Below, piece after piece: positions 33,125 to 43,657 of a DNA stretch of 64,000 nucleotides. The position numbers were made by a program, and so were the translations under genes. Each line of letters opens with the position of its first letter. Positions within the stretch are counted from its first letter, which is position 1. Under the pieces are notes generated by a model, which was not told where the DNA came from, searched no databases, and was given only the letters and a program-made list of their open reading frames with translations. The DNA is from Galeopsis tetrahit (Eukaryota; Streptophyta; Magnoliopsida; Lamiales; Lamiaceae), in assembly GCA_963675135.1 (NCBI GenBank), contig OY776119.1:69681727-69745726 (forward strand), given 5' to 3'.

Positions 33125-36100
33125 ATGGAGTCGAAAATGGTCGATTATGATGTAATAACTACGAGTGGTGGTGCCAAAGACTCATTTGTAAGTTATTTAT
33201 CATGTTTTGAAAGTTTTTTTTTTTAAGTGAAAGAGTTTTTATGTTTAGGGTTTTTTAGTGTTTGTGTTGGTGTTTATGCTTGTTTTTTTTGCATTTTATG
33301 ATTTTATAGTGGTATGTAGTTGAAATAATACGCATTTAGGATATACATTTTGACATTATGTATTGCATTTTTTCGTTTTTCAAAAAAGCCCCTTTTCGCG
33401 ACTGCTTCTGCGAAGAAGACGACCATGTTCGTGTTTTTTTTTCGGACATGGTCGTGTTGTCCGAAAAAAAGTTCAAAACAAATATCTTTTGTTTTGAACT
33501 TTTTTTCGAACATAGGTCTTTTGATTTGAATAATTTTTCGAACATGAAGCTTTAGTTTTGAACTTTTTTTCGAACATGAAGCTGTTGTATTGAACTTTTT
33601 TTCGAACATGAAGCTTTTGTTTTGAACAAAGTTTCGAACATTACTTAATTTTTGTTTTTTTGAATTTCAGAATTTAGGTGATGAGAAGGACGATGTTTGG
33701 GTGGACGAATATTGTCTCGAAGAGGAGTACGAAGAGTACAATTATGATGATGAGTGGGTGAATGACTCCGTTGTTGAAAGGGAGAATGATGATGTCCAGG
33801 GTAATGAAATTGTTATGGACTACACGGACGTCTTCACGAATATGGCTTTGTTCGAGTCTCGTGACGCACTCTTGTCTTGGGTGCGTAGGACGGGGAAACA
33901 ACACAATATAATTATTGTTGTGAAGCGGTCGGATAACGACCAAGGTACTAAAAAAGCTCGTATATTCTTGATGTGTGAGCGTGGCGGTGTGTACCGTGAA
34001 AAGAAGAAGCCTACAACTCCTATGAAGAAAAAGACTAAGAAGAACGAGGTGGTAGAAGAAAAGAGTGGAAAGGTTACGGGCACCAAGAAATGTGGGTGTC
34101 CGCTTATGTTGAAGGGTACAGAAGAATCTGAAATGCAGTGGAGATTGGAGGTGAAATGCGGTACACATAACCATCCAATATCCCGTTACCTTGTGGGTCA
34201 TTCTTATGTCGGCCGCCTAAATACCGAGGAAGAGGACTTCGTTGTCGAAATGTCTAAATTACACGCTCCTCCTAAATCTGTATTGATGAGGTTGAAGAAG
34301 AAGAATGAGAACAATCACTCGACTCTTCGAACGATCTACAATGTAAGGTTGAAACATAAAATCCATCAATATTGTGGACGTAGTCAGTTGCAATATTTGA
34401 TGAGTCAACTTGTCGAGCAAAATTACTTTCATGCCACACGAAGATGTGAGAAGACAAACACTCTTAACGAGTTGTTTTTTGCACATCCCGTCTCACTCCA
34501 ACTGGTGCGTGCTTTTTCGAAGGTACTCATGATAGATTGCACATACAAGACAAATATGTATCGGCTACCTTATTTGGAGATTGTGGGGGTTACATCGACT
34601 GGGATCACATTTTGTGTTGCGTCGGTGTACCTAATGGATGAGAAAGAAGAAAATTATCTATGGGCATTGGAGGTGCTTCGAGACGCGTTGGACTCATCTT
34701 CTCTTCCCGATGTTATTATCACGGACCGTGAGCTTGCATTGATGAATGCTGTGGCCAAGAAATTTCCTGAAGCCCGTCATTTTCTTTGTACATTCCACAT
34801 TGACCGGAATGTATTAGCAAACTGCAAGGGTGCATTTAAAGATGTCAAAAAATGGGAGGTATTCAACTCTCATTTCAACTATTTGTGGAGGTCCGATACC
34901 CAGTCCGACTTTGAAGAAGCTCTTGCTAAGTTCAAGTCCAAATTTCCGAAGAAGCCCGTGAATTACGTGTTGAAGAGTTGGATTACACCTTACAAAGAGA
35001 GGTTCGTAAGGGTTTGGACAAATGAATTTATGCACTTTGGCAACACCACAACCAACAGGTATGTTTATACTTTTGTCTTTATTTAAATTATTACTTTAAT
35101 TTGTAAGTTGCCTAACGTTTTAAATTTTCTCTAATCAGGGTCGAAAGCCATCATGCCACCTTGAAAAGAATGCTCGGCAATTCCTTAGGAAATTTTGAGA
35201 CGTGTTGGGAGAAATGTCACACTCTATTCGAGGCATGTCATGTTTCAATTAAAGCCTCATTCGAAAAGAGTTTGAATGTTGCCCAACATAGGTTCTCGTC
35301 AAACGTTTTCAATTATTTACGAGGGGTGGTGTCGTTTGTGGCTCTAGAAAAGATCTTTGATGAAATCAAGGTGATCAAACGACCCGGATTCGATGCTAAA
35401 GAGTGTCAACATATCTTGAGGAAGGTGTACGGTTTGCCCTGTGGTCATGAGATCGAGGAGTATGTTTACTGTGACAAACCGATACCCGTGAATGCCATTG
35501 ATCCCTTTTGGAGGAAGTTGGATATGGAGCCTACCCTAACCACCACACCGGTTGACCCCGTTCCCACCCACAATAAAAATCGGTTTGAAGATGCCGTAGA
35601 CGATATGACTGAGGTTTATAAGAGCTTCTCTCCGGAGGAGCAACTCATCTTCTTGAAGCATATGAGGGAGCTTGCAAACCCCGAGACTACGACTCTTATT
35701 GAGCCACCTCCTAAGGAAGACACTCGTGGTCGACCCAAACGTGAGCCGAGCCTATTTGAGCTTGTAGAGAGTCAAGTTGCAAGTTGCTCAGTACAAAAGG
35801 AGCAGACGGTCATCACTGTAGATAACTCGCTCTCATCCCCGTCCTTCCAAAAGAAAGGGATTCCACAAAAACAACCGGTAATTCTCAGCCCTTGCATGTT
35901 TATTTTGGTGTTTTGTAGATGTGTTTTTTTTTTTTTTTTTTTTTTGTAGATGTGTGTAATATTTTGGTGATTTGGTTGTAGATGGTTGTATTTTGGTGAT
36001 TTGGTTGTAGATGTGTAATATTTTGTTGTTTTGGTTATAGATTTGTAATATTTTGGTGTTTTGGTTGTAATGTGCGTAGGTATCCCGTCGTCGTACCCGA

Positions 36101-36747
36101 CAATCCCAAGGAATGGACTTCATCGGTAATTTACCGATCGAGCATCAATCCTACATTATCGATATCAAGAATGTAAGGGGGACGGACATTGCGGTTTTCG
36201 AGCAGTGGCTGGGCTTATGGGATGGGGTGAGGTTGAGTGGGCGAGGGTTCGAATGGACTTGATGAGCGAACTGTCCCGCAATCTAACGTTGTACAACAAC
36301 GTGTTCTTGTTGGATGATTACGTCCATGTTGTGCTTCAAAAATTGAATTGCTTTACGGAGTTTGCACATAAAAAATATTGGTTCGTGTTGCCGTACATGA
36401 GATATCTAGTGGCGTCACACTACAATGTGGCGGTGGTGGTTCTTAATACCCGTCTATCCCTTACGTATCTGTCGTTCAACAAAGAACCTCCTCAAGAACC
36501 GAGGAGTATTTGGTTGGGATTAATTAATGAGAACCATTTCGTCCAGGTATTTGATTGCATTGATTTAATGAATTTATTTACACGTATATGTTGCATTACG
36601 TATATATAACACATAAATCTCGAATGCGTGTAGGTTACGATGGGTTCTCGGCGCACTTTGCCCCCGGTCATTAATTCGTGGAAGCATGAGGGTCAACACA
36701 TTTCGGACGGATGGAAAAATGCATATGCGTCCGGAGGAATTAATTAG
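33125..36747 (+). pseudogene. FAR1-type MULE transposase continuing into an OTU cysteine protease domain
   Basis: Proposed exons: 33125-33187 (MESKMVDYDVITTSGG), 33671-35058, 35139-35877, 36080-36546 and 36634-36747, all with GT-AG junctions. Exon 2 holds a FAR1/WRKY-GCM1-like DNA-binding region (CERGG, KKCGCP, CGTHNHP), then the DDE transposase: LMIDCTYKTN, VIITDRELALMNAV and HFLCTFHIDRNV. Exon 3 starts with the conserved VESHHATLK and includes a CxH-like LPCGHEI segment. Exons 4-5 code an OTU-like fold: GDGHCGFRAVAG supplies the catalytic Asp and Cys, and ENHFVQV the catalytic His. The frame is continuous except for one missing base in a G5 run at about 36176-36180, just before the OTU motif. 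About 920 residues would result without that break. The gene is divided by the motif-rich intron 33188-33670. Confidence 0.8.
33400..33650. repeat. TTCGAACATG motif cluster in transposase intron 1
   Basis: At least five copies of TTCGAACAT(G) in 250 bases, each after a T-run. It is the reverse complement of the motif in the two other arrays of this MULE. Confidence 0.75.
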
Positions 36748-36989
36748 ATGATAGTGTATGGATGTAGTTACCATCTTTTGTTAGTTTTTGTGGTTAAAAA
36801 ATTTGGAATACTTTTGTCTTTTTGGTGTAATTTGTGTACAAATTGTCAACAAACAACATTTATAGATAATTTGTGTACAAATTCTTGATGTGTAATATTT
36901 TTGGAACATGTATACGGTTTCAACGTTACAATGGATGACTGTGTAATTTAATTGCTCTATTTTTTGAATGGTTTATCGTCTTTGAATGA

Positions 36990-38075
36990 GGCACTACAAT
37001 TGTGTTAAAACCTATAGTTGGGATCATTTTTTTTTTTCAAAAAATTGACTTTTGTTCGAAAAAAAGTTCCCAACAATAGGTCCATGTTCGAAAATTGGTC
37101 CATGTTCGAAAAAAGGTTCCCAACAATTGGTCCATGTTCGAAAAAAAGTTCCCAACAATAGGTCCATGTTCGAAAATTTGTTCCACGTGTTTTACTTGGT
37201 CGAATTTTAAAACCAAAAGTTTCTGTAACGAACTTTTTTTCGAACATTGGGACAATGTACGAAAAAATGTTTCCAACAATTGGTCAATGTTCGAAGAAAA
37301 GGTCACAACAATTGTTCCATGTTCGAAAATTTGTTCCGCGAGTTTTACTTGGTCAAATTTTAAACCAAAAGTTGCTGTAACGAACTTTTATTCGAACATT
37401 GGGGCCATGTTCGAAAAAAAGTTCCCAACTTCGTGCCAATGTTCAAATATTTGTTCCGCGAGTTTTACTTGGTCGAATTTTAAACCAAAAGTTGTTGTAA
37501 CGAACATTTTTTCGAACATTAGGGCCATGTTCGAAAAAAAGTTCCCAACTACGTGCAAATGTTCGAAAATTTGTTCCGCGAGTTTTACTTGATCGAATTT
37601 TAAACCAAAAGTTGTTGTAACGAACTTTTATTCGAACATTGGGGCCATGTTCGAAAAAAAGTTCCCAACTTCGTGCCAATGATTGAATATTTGTTCCGCG
37701 AGTTTTACTTGGTCGAATTTTAAACCAAAAGTTGTTGTAACGAACATTTTTTCGAACATTGGGGCCATGTTCGAAAAATAGTTCCCAACTTCGTGCCAAT
37801 GTTCGAAAATTTGTTCCGCGAGTTTTACTTGGTCGAATTTTAAACTAAAAGTTTCTGTAACGAACATTTATTCGAACATTTTGGCCATGTTCGAAAAAAA
37901 GTTCCCATAAAACGTGTCAATGTTCGAAAATTTGTCCCGAAAATACTACAAATGTTCGAAAATTGTTATTGTTCGGCAAATTTATCCCGAACGGTCTTCA
38001 TTTTTTCGAAAATTTGTCCCGCAAATACTACAAATGTTCGAAAATGTTTATTGTTCGACAAATTTGTCCCGAACG
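36990..38075. repeat. 120-bp tandem array with ATGTTCGAA motif between the two MULE genes
   Basis: Units recur exactly every 120 bp at 37440, 37560, 37680 and 37800, with shorter variants on either side. Each has several TGTTCGAA or TTCGAACA words, more than 20 in total, plus the block TTGTTCCGCGAGTTTTACTT. Open frames across it on both strands are repeat artefacts. Confidence 0.85.
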
Positions 38076-38287
38076 ATCTTCCTTTTTTCAAAAAATTGTC
38101 CCGTACATAGTGGGTGTCCTCATCCATATAACTTTACCACGTGGGTGTTGTCATCCGAAATTTGTAAAAACCATACAACATTATATATAAACCATACTAT
38201 AACATTATAAAAATCATACAACATTATATATAAACCATTCAATAAATACAACATAACATTCATAAAGTAGTCAAGTTACCATACATG

Positions 38288-41154
38288 TTAAAACACTAAA
38301 TTATCATAAAAGTTACCATACATGTTAAAAAACAACATTGTCAAGTTTTTGTTCAAAATGATATAAAACAAGTAACGCCTAGCCCTTCCACGTCCCCGAC
38401 CTCTTCCACATCCACGACGTGCACTTGATGATGATGGTGCCTCTTCTCCTACATTATCCGAAGTTTGTCCACCAAGCTGCCTCACAATTTCTTCAACCTT
38501 TTGCATTACCACATCCATTGTTAATGGCTCATCGTTCCTCCACTTGTGCAACAACATGTTAAGCTCAACCTTTGCAAAATCTACCAAGTGCCATGACTCG
38601 GCCCTACGTGGCGGCTCACGAGGAGGAAGTCTCCTGTTATAAGGATTTGAAACGAAAGGACGACCATTGGCGAGGTACCAATCAATATAACCGTCACTGC
38701 AATCCGAATCTTGGATACAATGCTCACCAAGTCTATCCTCCGTAAGCATGTGTGCGTCCCACGTAGAAAAGTACTCCGCCATAGCACCCCACACTAGCTT
38801 TGTTTTCTTGGATGTGGAACCGGTTCTCTTAACACGGGCAACAAACGGCTTCTTAGGAACGGTTTGCACGTACCCGAACTATCTGAGCACTCTATCCGGC
38901 ATGTACGGCTCAACAATATCTCCGCACACAATGCACCCATGAAAGTAAGATACCTCATCCAATGGATAGTTTTCTCGTACGGGGCGATATGGATTCCAGT
39001 TAACCTACAACACCAAATTAAATAAAAAATGCGTATTTATCTTAAAAACAAATAAACAACAGACAAATATATTAATTTGGTTAGTAACGTACCTCGCTTG
39101 CTAGGAGGGTATCTAATCGCTCTCTAAAGCCTCTTACTCGGTCGACGCAGGGGCCTGTATGAGCTTCGGGTGCATAACGCATCGACAGTGGATCTGTATG
39201 GGCAAAGTCTGGATTATGAGGCGGCAATATCAAAGTAGGGAAGTGCTCATAAATCCAAACCTACAAGTACAATATTATTAGGTCAATATCAAATGAAAAA
39301 CATGAAATATTAACAAACTTATTTAAAATACTTAATGCCTCCAATAACGTAAGGTAACCACCAATCTGCCTACACTTGAACTTTGACGCCATCTCCAATT
39401 GTCTATACAAATAGGCAAGTGCTGCGGTACCCCAAGCATAGTTAGAAAATTGTGCCATGTCGTCCATATACTGCAATCAGTGTACGTGAACACGAGTACC
39501 ACTTTTGTCCGGGAACAAAGTGGTCCCAAACATGTACAACACAAACGCTCGTGCTGAATACAACACCTCGTCCTCGTTGTCCGAGGACATCATGGGCACA
39601 AAAGTCTCCCTTAGCCACGCTAGCTTCACAGAACCCCCTTGTTGCCCACTTAATGCTTCCTTGGCTTCTACTAAGGTTAAACCCAAATATTTCATCAAAT
39701 AATCTGAAGCCAAAATATGTTCTTCGGAAGTAGACTGCATCGGGAGACCATTAACTTTCAAACGCGTGATACAGTAGACATCATCAAGAGTGATTGTCAT
39801 TTCCCCGAAGGGCAAGTGGAATGAGTTGGTCTCTTCGTGCCATCTCTCAACGAAGGCTGTGATAAGGTTCTTGTTTGAATACTTGTAAGTTGCACGTCTA
39901 ACATGAATCAATTTAGATCCTCTCAAAAACCTCCGCCAATGACGCCAATTCTTTTCATCGTCGAACTCCCAATTCAATAGTTTGGTCACATGACAGTGAC
40001 ACTTCAACACATCTCGCTCCTCACCCAACCATATGAATTTGGCTACATGGTCTTGGAAGCTTTTGAGAAGGGGAGGTGCGGTTACCAATGACCGATCAAC
40101 ATTCACAACTCTTCTTTCTTTCTCTCCCTCATCATCTCCCTCCGTCTCTTCCTCTTCCTCGTCATCGTTTCCCTCATCTACTTCCGGTTCTTGTAGAGTG
40201 GGCACCGGTTCTTGTGGAGTGGGCTCTTGAGGGTTGGCCTCTTGTGGATTGGGCTCTTGAGGAGCGGCCTCATCGCTAATATGTTGCTTCTTTTTCCTGT
40301 TGGAAGCAGTCGGTCGAGCCCTACTAACACCCTCTACAAAAACCAACACAAACAAGCCATGTTCAAAATTAAAACCAAAACAAACAAGCCATGTTCGAAA
40401 CCTAAACCAAAACAAACAACCCATGTTCGAAAATTACTACATGTTCGAAACTAAAACCAAAACGAACAAGCAATGTTCGAAAATTATACCAAAACCAACA
40501 AGCCATGTTCGAAACCTAAACCAAAACAAACAACCCATGTTCAAAAATTACTACATGTTCGAAACTAAAACCAAAACAAACAAGCAATGTTCGAAAATTA
40601 TACCGAAACCAACAAGCCATGTTCGAAACCTAAACCAAAACAAACAACCCATGTTCGAAAATTACTACACGTTCGAAACTAAAACCAAAACAAACAAGCA
40701 ATGTTCGAAGATTATACCAAAACCAACAAGCCATGTTCGAAATTAAAATCAAAATAACCAAGCCATGTTCGAAACTAAAACCGAAACAAATAACTAATGT
40801 TCGAAACCCAATCCAAAACAAACTATACATGTCCGAAAATTAGTTCCGCACAACCATCTAATGTTCGAAAAACCAGTCAACAACAGTTGATTCGTGCTAA
40901 ACCATGCCAATTAGATGCCCATTTGTTTATTTTCATCCTAACACATAAAAAATTTATACATTCTACACATAAACATGATTATAACACAAAAAATCAACCT
41001 TAATCAACACATGCATGAATTAACCCCAAATTCAAAAAACAAAACCTAAACCCTACAACAATAAAATCAATGTTTCAACCAACAAAAACCAAAATTAAAC
41101 ATGCGTCCTACTCTTCTTCTCAAATATAAGCAAGAAAAACTAACCTTTACCCAT
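38288..41154 (-). pseudogene. Plant mobile domain (PMD, MAIN-like) protein carried by the MULE
   Basis: Exons on the minus strand: 41154-41145 (ATGGGTAAAG, then donor GTTAGT), 40333-39340, 39260-39093 (56 codons) and 39004-38288. Exon 2 starts with a Pro/Gln/Glu repeat and acidic run, then the PMD core: FIWLGEE, WHEETNSFHLPFGEMTITLDD, then GLPM, and SNYAWGTAALAYLYRQL. Exon 4 has NWNPYRPV and a C-terminal Ser/Arg/Gly tail. Two in-frame stops break it: TGA at 39477-39479 where a Trp codon TGG is expected, and TAG at 38879-38881 where Gln CAG is expected. The exon 2 donor reads GAG|GC, a possible GC-AG intron. In Arabidopsis PMD proteins (MAIN, MAIL1) act in genome stability and silencing, and the domain is often carried by transposons. 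It faces the transposase tail to tail. Confidence 0.75.
40340..40875. repeat. 114-bp tandem array with ATGTTCGAA motif in PMD intron 1
   Basis: Units recur at 40389, 40503 and 40617 with about 15 ATGTTCGAA words separated by AAACCAAAACAAACAA spacers. Long open frames here (40300-40830, both strands) reflect the lack of stops in the repeat and are not genes. Confidence 0.85.
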
Positions 41155-41445
41155 TTTTGCAAAATGAAAAAAAAAACGCTGCGAGTGGTGCGAAAATGGA
41201 GTGGGAGTGGAGTGCTGCGAAAATGGTGCGAAAATGGAGGGGAGAGGTTTGGGGAAGATGGAGGGGTGGGTGTACCCAATCGAGAGAAGGGAGGGAGAGA
41301 AGGGAGGGAGGGGAGGGAGTGCGAAAATGGTTAAGGGCATTTTTGGGTTTTTCAGGTGGGTGTCCTCATCCGATTTGTGTGTGTTGTCATCCCCTGGGTG
41401 TACTCATAGGAATCCAGGGTACCTTTAGCCGCGCCCATATCCTTC

Positions 41446-42085
41446 TCAAGCACAACCCACATACAAAAACTTGTGTGGTAAATGCTAAAAGGTCGCGGTT
41501 ATTTGCACTTACATAATATAAGAGTACACCCACCGGTAGTTTTGAATAAATTAGTAATTTATGAAATGTCAATTATACCCTTTTCTCAAAAAAAAAAAAA
41601 AGAATAATCACGTGATAACACCCATCAATATTTTCACGGTGAGAATTATAATTGTCGCCCACAACTAAAAGTTTCAAAAAAATCAAGTTTAATTAAGTTT
41701 CGTCTAATGGTGACCTTGATTTTATTCAGATGTTGATGCAATATCGTCTTATAGTGGTGCTACACACTCATTTATAAAAATAAAAAGTTTTAAAATATTA
41801 AGGTTTTGGATAATGTTTATATTTATGATTTTTTTTTTAATATTATGCTTACCATACTATTTGCTTAAATAACATGGATTGAGAATGCAAATGTGATATT
41901 TATATAACATGGATTGTGATATTTTTTTTTTTGCTTTGAAGAAATTTAAACATCTCGGTCTTGTTTATTGAAAAATTGGTCATATTTCGAACATGGAGTA
42001 CTATAATCTCAACACTAGTTGTTTGAGAACATGATGATATTTCAGAAAAAAAAATTTAAACTTATGTTCGAAATATATATATGCA
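41446..42085 (+). mobile_element. Decayed relative of the 9 kb MULE (left part)
   Basis: GAGTACACCCACC at about 41522 and the later block ATCGTCTTATAGTGGTGCTACACACTC, cut here at its core, parallel the left end and exon 1 of the intact MULE (ACTACGAGTGGTGGTGCC before ACTCATTT). TTCGAACATGG and ATGTTCGAA words at 41985-42070 match its motif. No coding capacity remains. Confidence 0.5.
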
Positions 42086-42890
42086 AAACACCTGCAAGTG
42101 AAAATGTAGGAGAGATCTTCGTCGACTCCGACGCTCAAGTCAGAAAACTAGCGATCTCAATGTATATTTGGAGGACACTTGATCACAAGTGAGAATGTCC
42201 TCCTTAATTAGATGCAATGCGATGCTCGATGTGTGTATGTACGATTGGAGTGTGTGCGCTTCAATCGTGTTTATCAGGTATCAAATGATGTTGTTTAGCT
42301 ATGTAATGCGTTCTATTAGATCCGAAGTACGTGTATTGACTTAGGCGTACTCGAATGTGTACGTATAATGTTGAATATGACTAAAAACATACCTAGGAGG
42401 AGGGATAACCGTCTCCCCTTATCTCTCCCTAACTGACCTTCACGAGGACTCCTCGTTCAGCATTTTAAGTTCAAGCCATATCTTCTTAATTCGTTCAAAA
42501 TGCCTCGTCCGAGAATCCCCTTCAACATTCAGCTCGGACTTTCAAGGGAGATCATGGAAACCCTCTCTCAACTATCATTGATCTAACTTTGATCAAATCC
42601 TCAACAGATCTACATGTACAGTCACAAAAAGGGTCCCCAAGTTCTCTAATGGGCTCAGGGCCCATGAGCTCCCAAGGTCTGTTTACACAAATTCAGGTCT
42701 TACGAGTCAGACTTAATCACAGGAATCAAGTTGTACGAGCCTCTCCAAAGGTCGTCCAGGCGCTGGACTGGGCTCACCAGCTCACTTCAAGGGAAGACGA
42801 GTATAAACCCAATTCGAATCACCCTCATCATGGATTATTATCATCAAATCAATGAATAAACCAGGAACAATAAAGAAATGGGTTGGTCTG
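42086..42890. other. Unclassified repeat-like DNA, possibly an old LTR fragment
   Basis: Balanced base composition and C-rich segments differ from the AT-rich flanks. A frame at 42589-42855 has no recognisable domain. No matching LTR partner, primer site or purine tract found. Confidence 0.3.
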
Positions 42891-42891
42891 C

Positions 42892-43113
42892 TATGGACTC
42901 GAGTGCATGTTGTGCACCCTAGTCTATGTTGCACTTTTCAGTTTACTGACTTACACTTTTTGGTAAATGGTGTTGCACTTTTCAACTATTAAACTGTATA
43001 ATAATATTTTTAGTAATAATTGAAAAGTGCAACACCATTTACCAAAAAGTGTAAGTCAGTAAACTGAAAAGTGCAACATGGACTAGGGTGCACAACATGC
43101 ACTCGAGTGCATA
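42892..43113. mobile_element. Long-hairpin MITE
   Basis: Arms 42897-42985 and 43020-43108 are reverse complements over 89 bases with about one mismatch; the pairing extends weakly to TATG/CATA outside. The loop is 34 bases. Each arm carries GCACTTTTCA and TGTGCACCC words. TA at both tips would fit a Tc1/mariner-type target duplication, but this is not certain. Confidence 0.75.
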
Positions 43114-43649
43114 CTAGACTTTACCTAAAGAAATAATAAACACATATAACTCTATCGTATTAGATATCAAAGAATATATTTTAGCTTCCTCTAGATTTAT
43201 CATATTGTAAGGTAGGTTCGAGTCATACTCATTTTACTTACTTTGATAAGCTATTTGGAGGAGTATTTTACTCTTAAACTTTTAGATATAGTTATGAAAT
43301 TAGGTTTTGTTTTGTGATAAATTCTTACATTGTGAATTTGTATCACACTCATTTGTAATCACTTAATTTATTTTAATGGTGATATTTCGTCCTGAGGTAC
43401 TCACAAACTAGTTTAGTTTCTAAGTATAGTTTTGAATTCCATTGTTTTCAAGTCCAATTTACGTTGTACTAATATGTGTTGTATCGATGGTTGCTCAACA
43501 TCGTATCCAACACTTTGTATTTTAACTCACGCTATCAAAAAACATGTTTTACCCGGTTGCATTTATTGGTCGATCAACCATATTTTTTCCTAATAAAGGG
43601 GGGGTGTTTGGTAATTATCTCAAAAGTCAACGAAAGTTTTGGTAATTAA
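43114..43649. other. AT-rich intergenic DNA
   Basis: No gene or repeat boundary recognised. Confidence 0.5.
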
Positions 43650-43657
43650 CCAGTGAC

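Larger units (their letters stand above)
32399..41436 (+). mobile_element. 9 kb MULE (Mutator-like) with transposase-OTU and PMD genes
   Basis: Terminal inverted repeats start GGGCGCGGCTAAAGG on both sides and match over about 50 bases (one substitution), with patchy similarity further in (CGGATGAG-ACACCCACC). The flanks ATATCCTTT (32390-32398) and ATATCCTTC (41437-41445) are a 9-bp duplication with one change, as Mutator elements make. Inside are a transposase gene (plus), a PMD gene (minus, convergent) and arrays of an ATGTTCGAA motif. An hAT element (32578-33070) is nested near the left end. Confidence 0.9.

Noticed and set aside
37005..37867. Several frames of 79-165 residues on both strands
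   Set aside because: They are stop-free readings of the 120-bp motif array.
39477..40424. N-terminal extension of the PMD frame (MGCLFWFRFRTWLV...)
   Set aside because: It translates the intronic motif array; the splice acceptor at 40334 and the ATG exon at 41154-41145 give a better start.
40300..40830. 148-residue plus-strand frame and 66-residue minus-strand frame
   Set aside because: Stop-free readings of the 114-bp array, which lies in PMD intron 1.
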